Below are positions 4,660 to 5,469 of a stretch of 5,469 nt of DNA, in pieces; position 1 is the stretch's first letter; each line of letters begins with the position of its first letter. The position numbers and the translations under genes were made by a program. Source of the DNA: Planctomycetota bacterium (GTDB lineage: Bacteria; Planctomycetota; SZUA-567); assembly GCA_031270145.1 (NCBI GenBank), contig JAISYD010000165.1:1-5469 (forward strand). The letters run 5' to 3'. The notes below the pieces were generated by a model. It worked only from the letters and a program-made list of their open reading frames with translations. It ran no database searches and had not been told where the DNA came from.

Positions 4660-5469
4660 ATGAGAAAGACACTGTGGTTGGCGGCCCTGGCCTGCGTGCT
4701 GGCGGCCGGCCTGGTCAATGCCGGCGACGCCGTCCGGCTGCGTTTCGGCTTCGAGACGCCCCGCACCGACTCGCAATACGTCGGCGCCGAGCAAATGAAG
4801 AAGTACGTGGAGTCGAAGTCCGGCGGGCGGCTGGAATTGCAGCTCTTCCCCGACAGCACCCTGGGAAGCGGCCCCGACATGCTAAGCCAAATGCGCGGCG
4901 GTTCCCTCGACGTCTACATGGGCGGCTCCGGCTTCTTCGCCACCCTGGCCGGCAAGTTGAACCTTCTGGACATCCCCTTCCTCATCACCACCACCCAGCA
5001 GGTCGACGCCCTGCTGGAAGGCGATTTCGGCCGGCTGCTGCTGGACGAGCTCGACGCCCACGACATGAAGGGTCTGGCCTTCTGGGAAAACGGCTTCCGC
5101 TGTCTCACCAACTTCCGCAACCCCATCAAGGCGGCCAAGGACGTGATCGGCCTGAAACTCCGCCTCCCCAGCATGCCCATGTTCATGGAGGCCTGGAAAA
5201 TCCTCGGCACCAACCCGGTGCCCATGCCCCTGTCCGAGCTCTACACCGCCCTTGAGACCAAGACGGTCGAGGGCCAGGATCACCCGCTGAACGTCACCTA
5301 TTCGGCCAAGCTCTACGAAGTTCAGAAGTACATCAGCGTGTCCAACCACGCCTATTCGCCCCTGATCAACGCCATGAACCTGAAGAAGTTCAACACCCTG
5401 GCGCCCGACCTCCAGAAGATCCTCCTCGACGGCGCCCTGGAGGGAGCCCGCCACCAGAAGAAGTTCATC
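4660..5469 (+). CDS. dctP: TRAP transporter substrate-binding protein DctP (3'-truncated)
   Basis: The frame is open from the ATG at 4660 to the right edge, giving 270 residues of a protein usually about 320-340 long. It is the periplasmic ligand-binding component of the TRAP system. Residues 1-21 form a signal peptide (MRK, hydrophobic core, cleavage probably after LVNA). The mature part shows LRFGFETPRTDSQYVGAEQMKKYVE (27-51), the binding-domain segment LFPDSTLGSGPDMLSQMRGGSLDVYMG (62-88), FWENGFRCLTN (141-151), GLKLRLPSMPMF (164-175), LSELYTALETKTVEGQDHPL (191-210) and YEVQKYISVSNHAYSPL (219-235). Arg168 in GLKLRLP corresponds to the arginine that salt-bridges the ligand carboxylate across the family (Arg147 of SiaP), and Arg147 here to SiaP Arg127. 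So the ligand is probably a carboxylate. In the motif usually written GQENP this protein has GQDHP, with His208 in place of the ligand-contacting Asn. It lies after dctM, an order Q-M-P, with its own strong ribosome site. Confidence 0.95.
   Translation, partial: MRKTLWLAALACVLAAGLVNAGDAVRLRFGFETPRTDSQYVGAEQMKKYVESKSGGRLELQLFPDSTLGSGPDMLSQMRGGSLDVYMGGSGFFATLAGKLNLLDIPFLITTTQQVDALLEGDFGRLLLDELDAHDMKGLAFWENGFRCLTNFRNPIKAAKDVIGLKLRLPSMPMFMEAWKILGTNPVPMPLSELYTALETKTVEGQDHPLNVTYSAKLYEVQKYISVSNHAYSPLINAMNLKKFNTLAPDLQKILLDGALEGARHQKKFI

Noticed and set aside
2737..4794. A 685-codon open frame on the - strand opposite dctQ, dctM and the start of dctP
   Set aside because: Its translation is dominated by H, D, E, G and Q repeats without any fold-like pattern, as expected from the antisense of GC-rich membrane-protein codons. 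The + strand genes are unambiguous family members with ribosome sites.
1..5469. A novel defence, mobile or otherwise undescribed system
   Set aside because: No phage, transposase, toxin-antitoxin, CRISPR, retron-like or repeat-array signature was seen. Every coding region belongs to a well-known metabolic or transport family, and there is no unexplained stretch longer than about 250 bases.

Overview
The window reads as an ordinary metabolic locus of a GC-rich Gram-negative bacterium. All six protein-coding genes supported here lie on the + strand. The organism cannot be fixed from the sequence. A TRAP transporter with a secreted binding protein, high GC with C/G-ending codons and strong Shine-Dalgarno sites fit a pseudomonadotal, Desulfovibrio-like or synergistete-like genome, but this is inference. 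There are no RNA genes, mobile elements or CRISPR arrays.

Layout: (1) Positions 1-366 hold the C-terminal half of an HpcH/HpaI-family class II aldolase, cut by the left edge. (2) Positions 367-619 are a visibly AT-richer spacer, with a likely intrinsic terminator directly after the aldolase and a good sigma-70-type promoter (TTGACA, 16 bp, TACGAT). (3) Positions 620-1549 encode a D-2-hydroxyacid dehydrogenase of the phosphoglycerate-dehydrogenase type. It is followed after 46 bp by a zinc-dependent medium-chain sugar(-acid) dehydrogenase at 1596-2615 that resembles RspB/L-gulonate/L-galactonate dehydrogenases. (4) A 148-bp GC-rich spacer with two potential hairpins leads to a tripartite TRAP transporter in the order dctQ (2764-3270), dctM (3274-4563), dctP (4660 to beyond the right edge).

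Working model (inference): DctP captures a carboxylate substrate in the periplasm and DctQM imports it with a cation gradient. The zinc enzyme and the 2-hydroxyacid dehydrogenase carry out NAD(P)-linked steps. The aldolase would cleave a 2-keto-3-deoxy acid to pyruvate (or a related oxoacid) plus an aldehyde. This pattern fits catabolism of a sugar acid or similar hydroxylated carboxylate. The substrate is not determined by the sequence. The aldolase may be a separate transcription unit, because a terminator and a promoter appear to separate it from the rest.

No previously undescribed system was found. The points most worth a second look are an Asn-to-His change in the conserved ligand-site motif of DctP, strong GC hairpins just before the dctM and dctP start regions that may set subunit ratios, and the unassigned substrate of the enzyme-transporter set.
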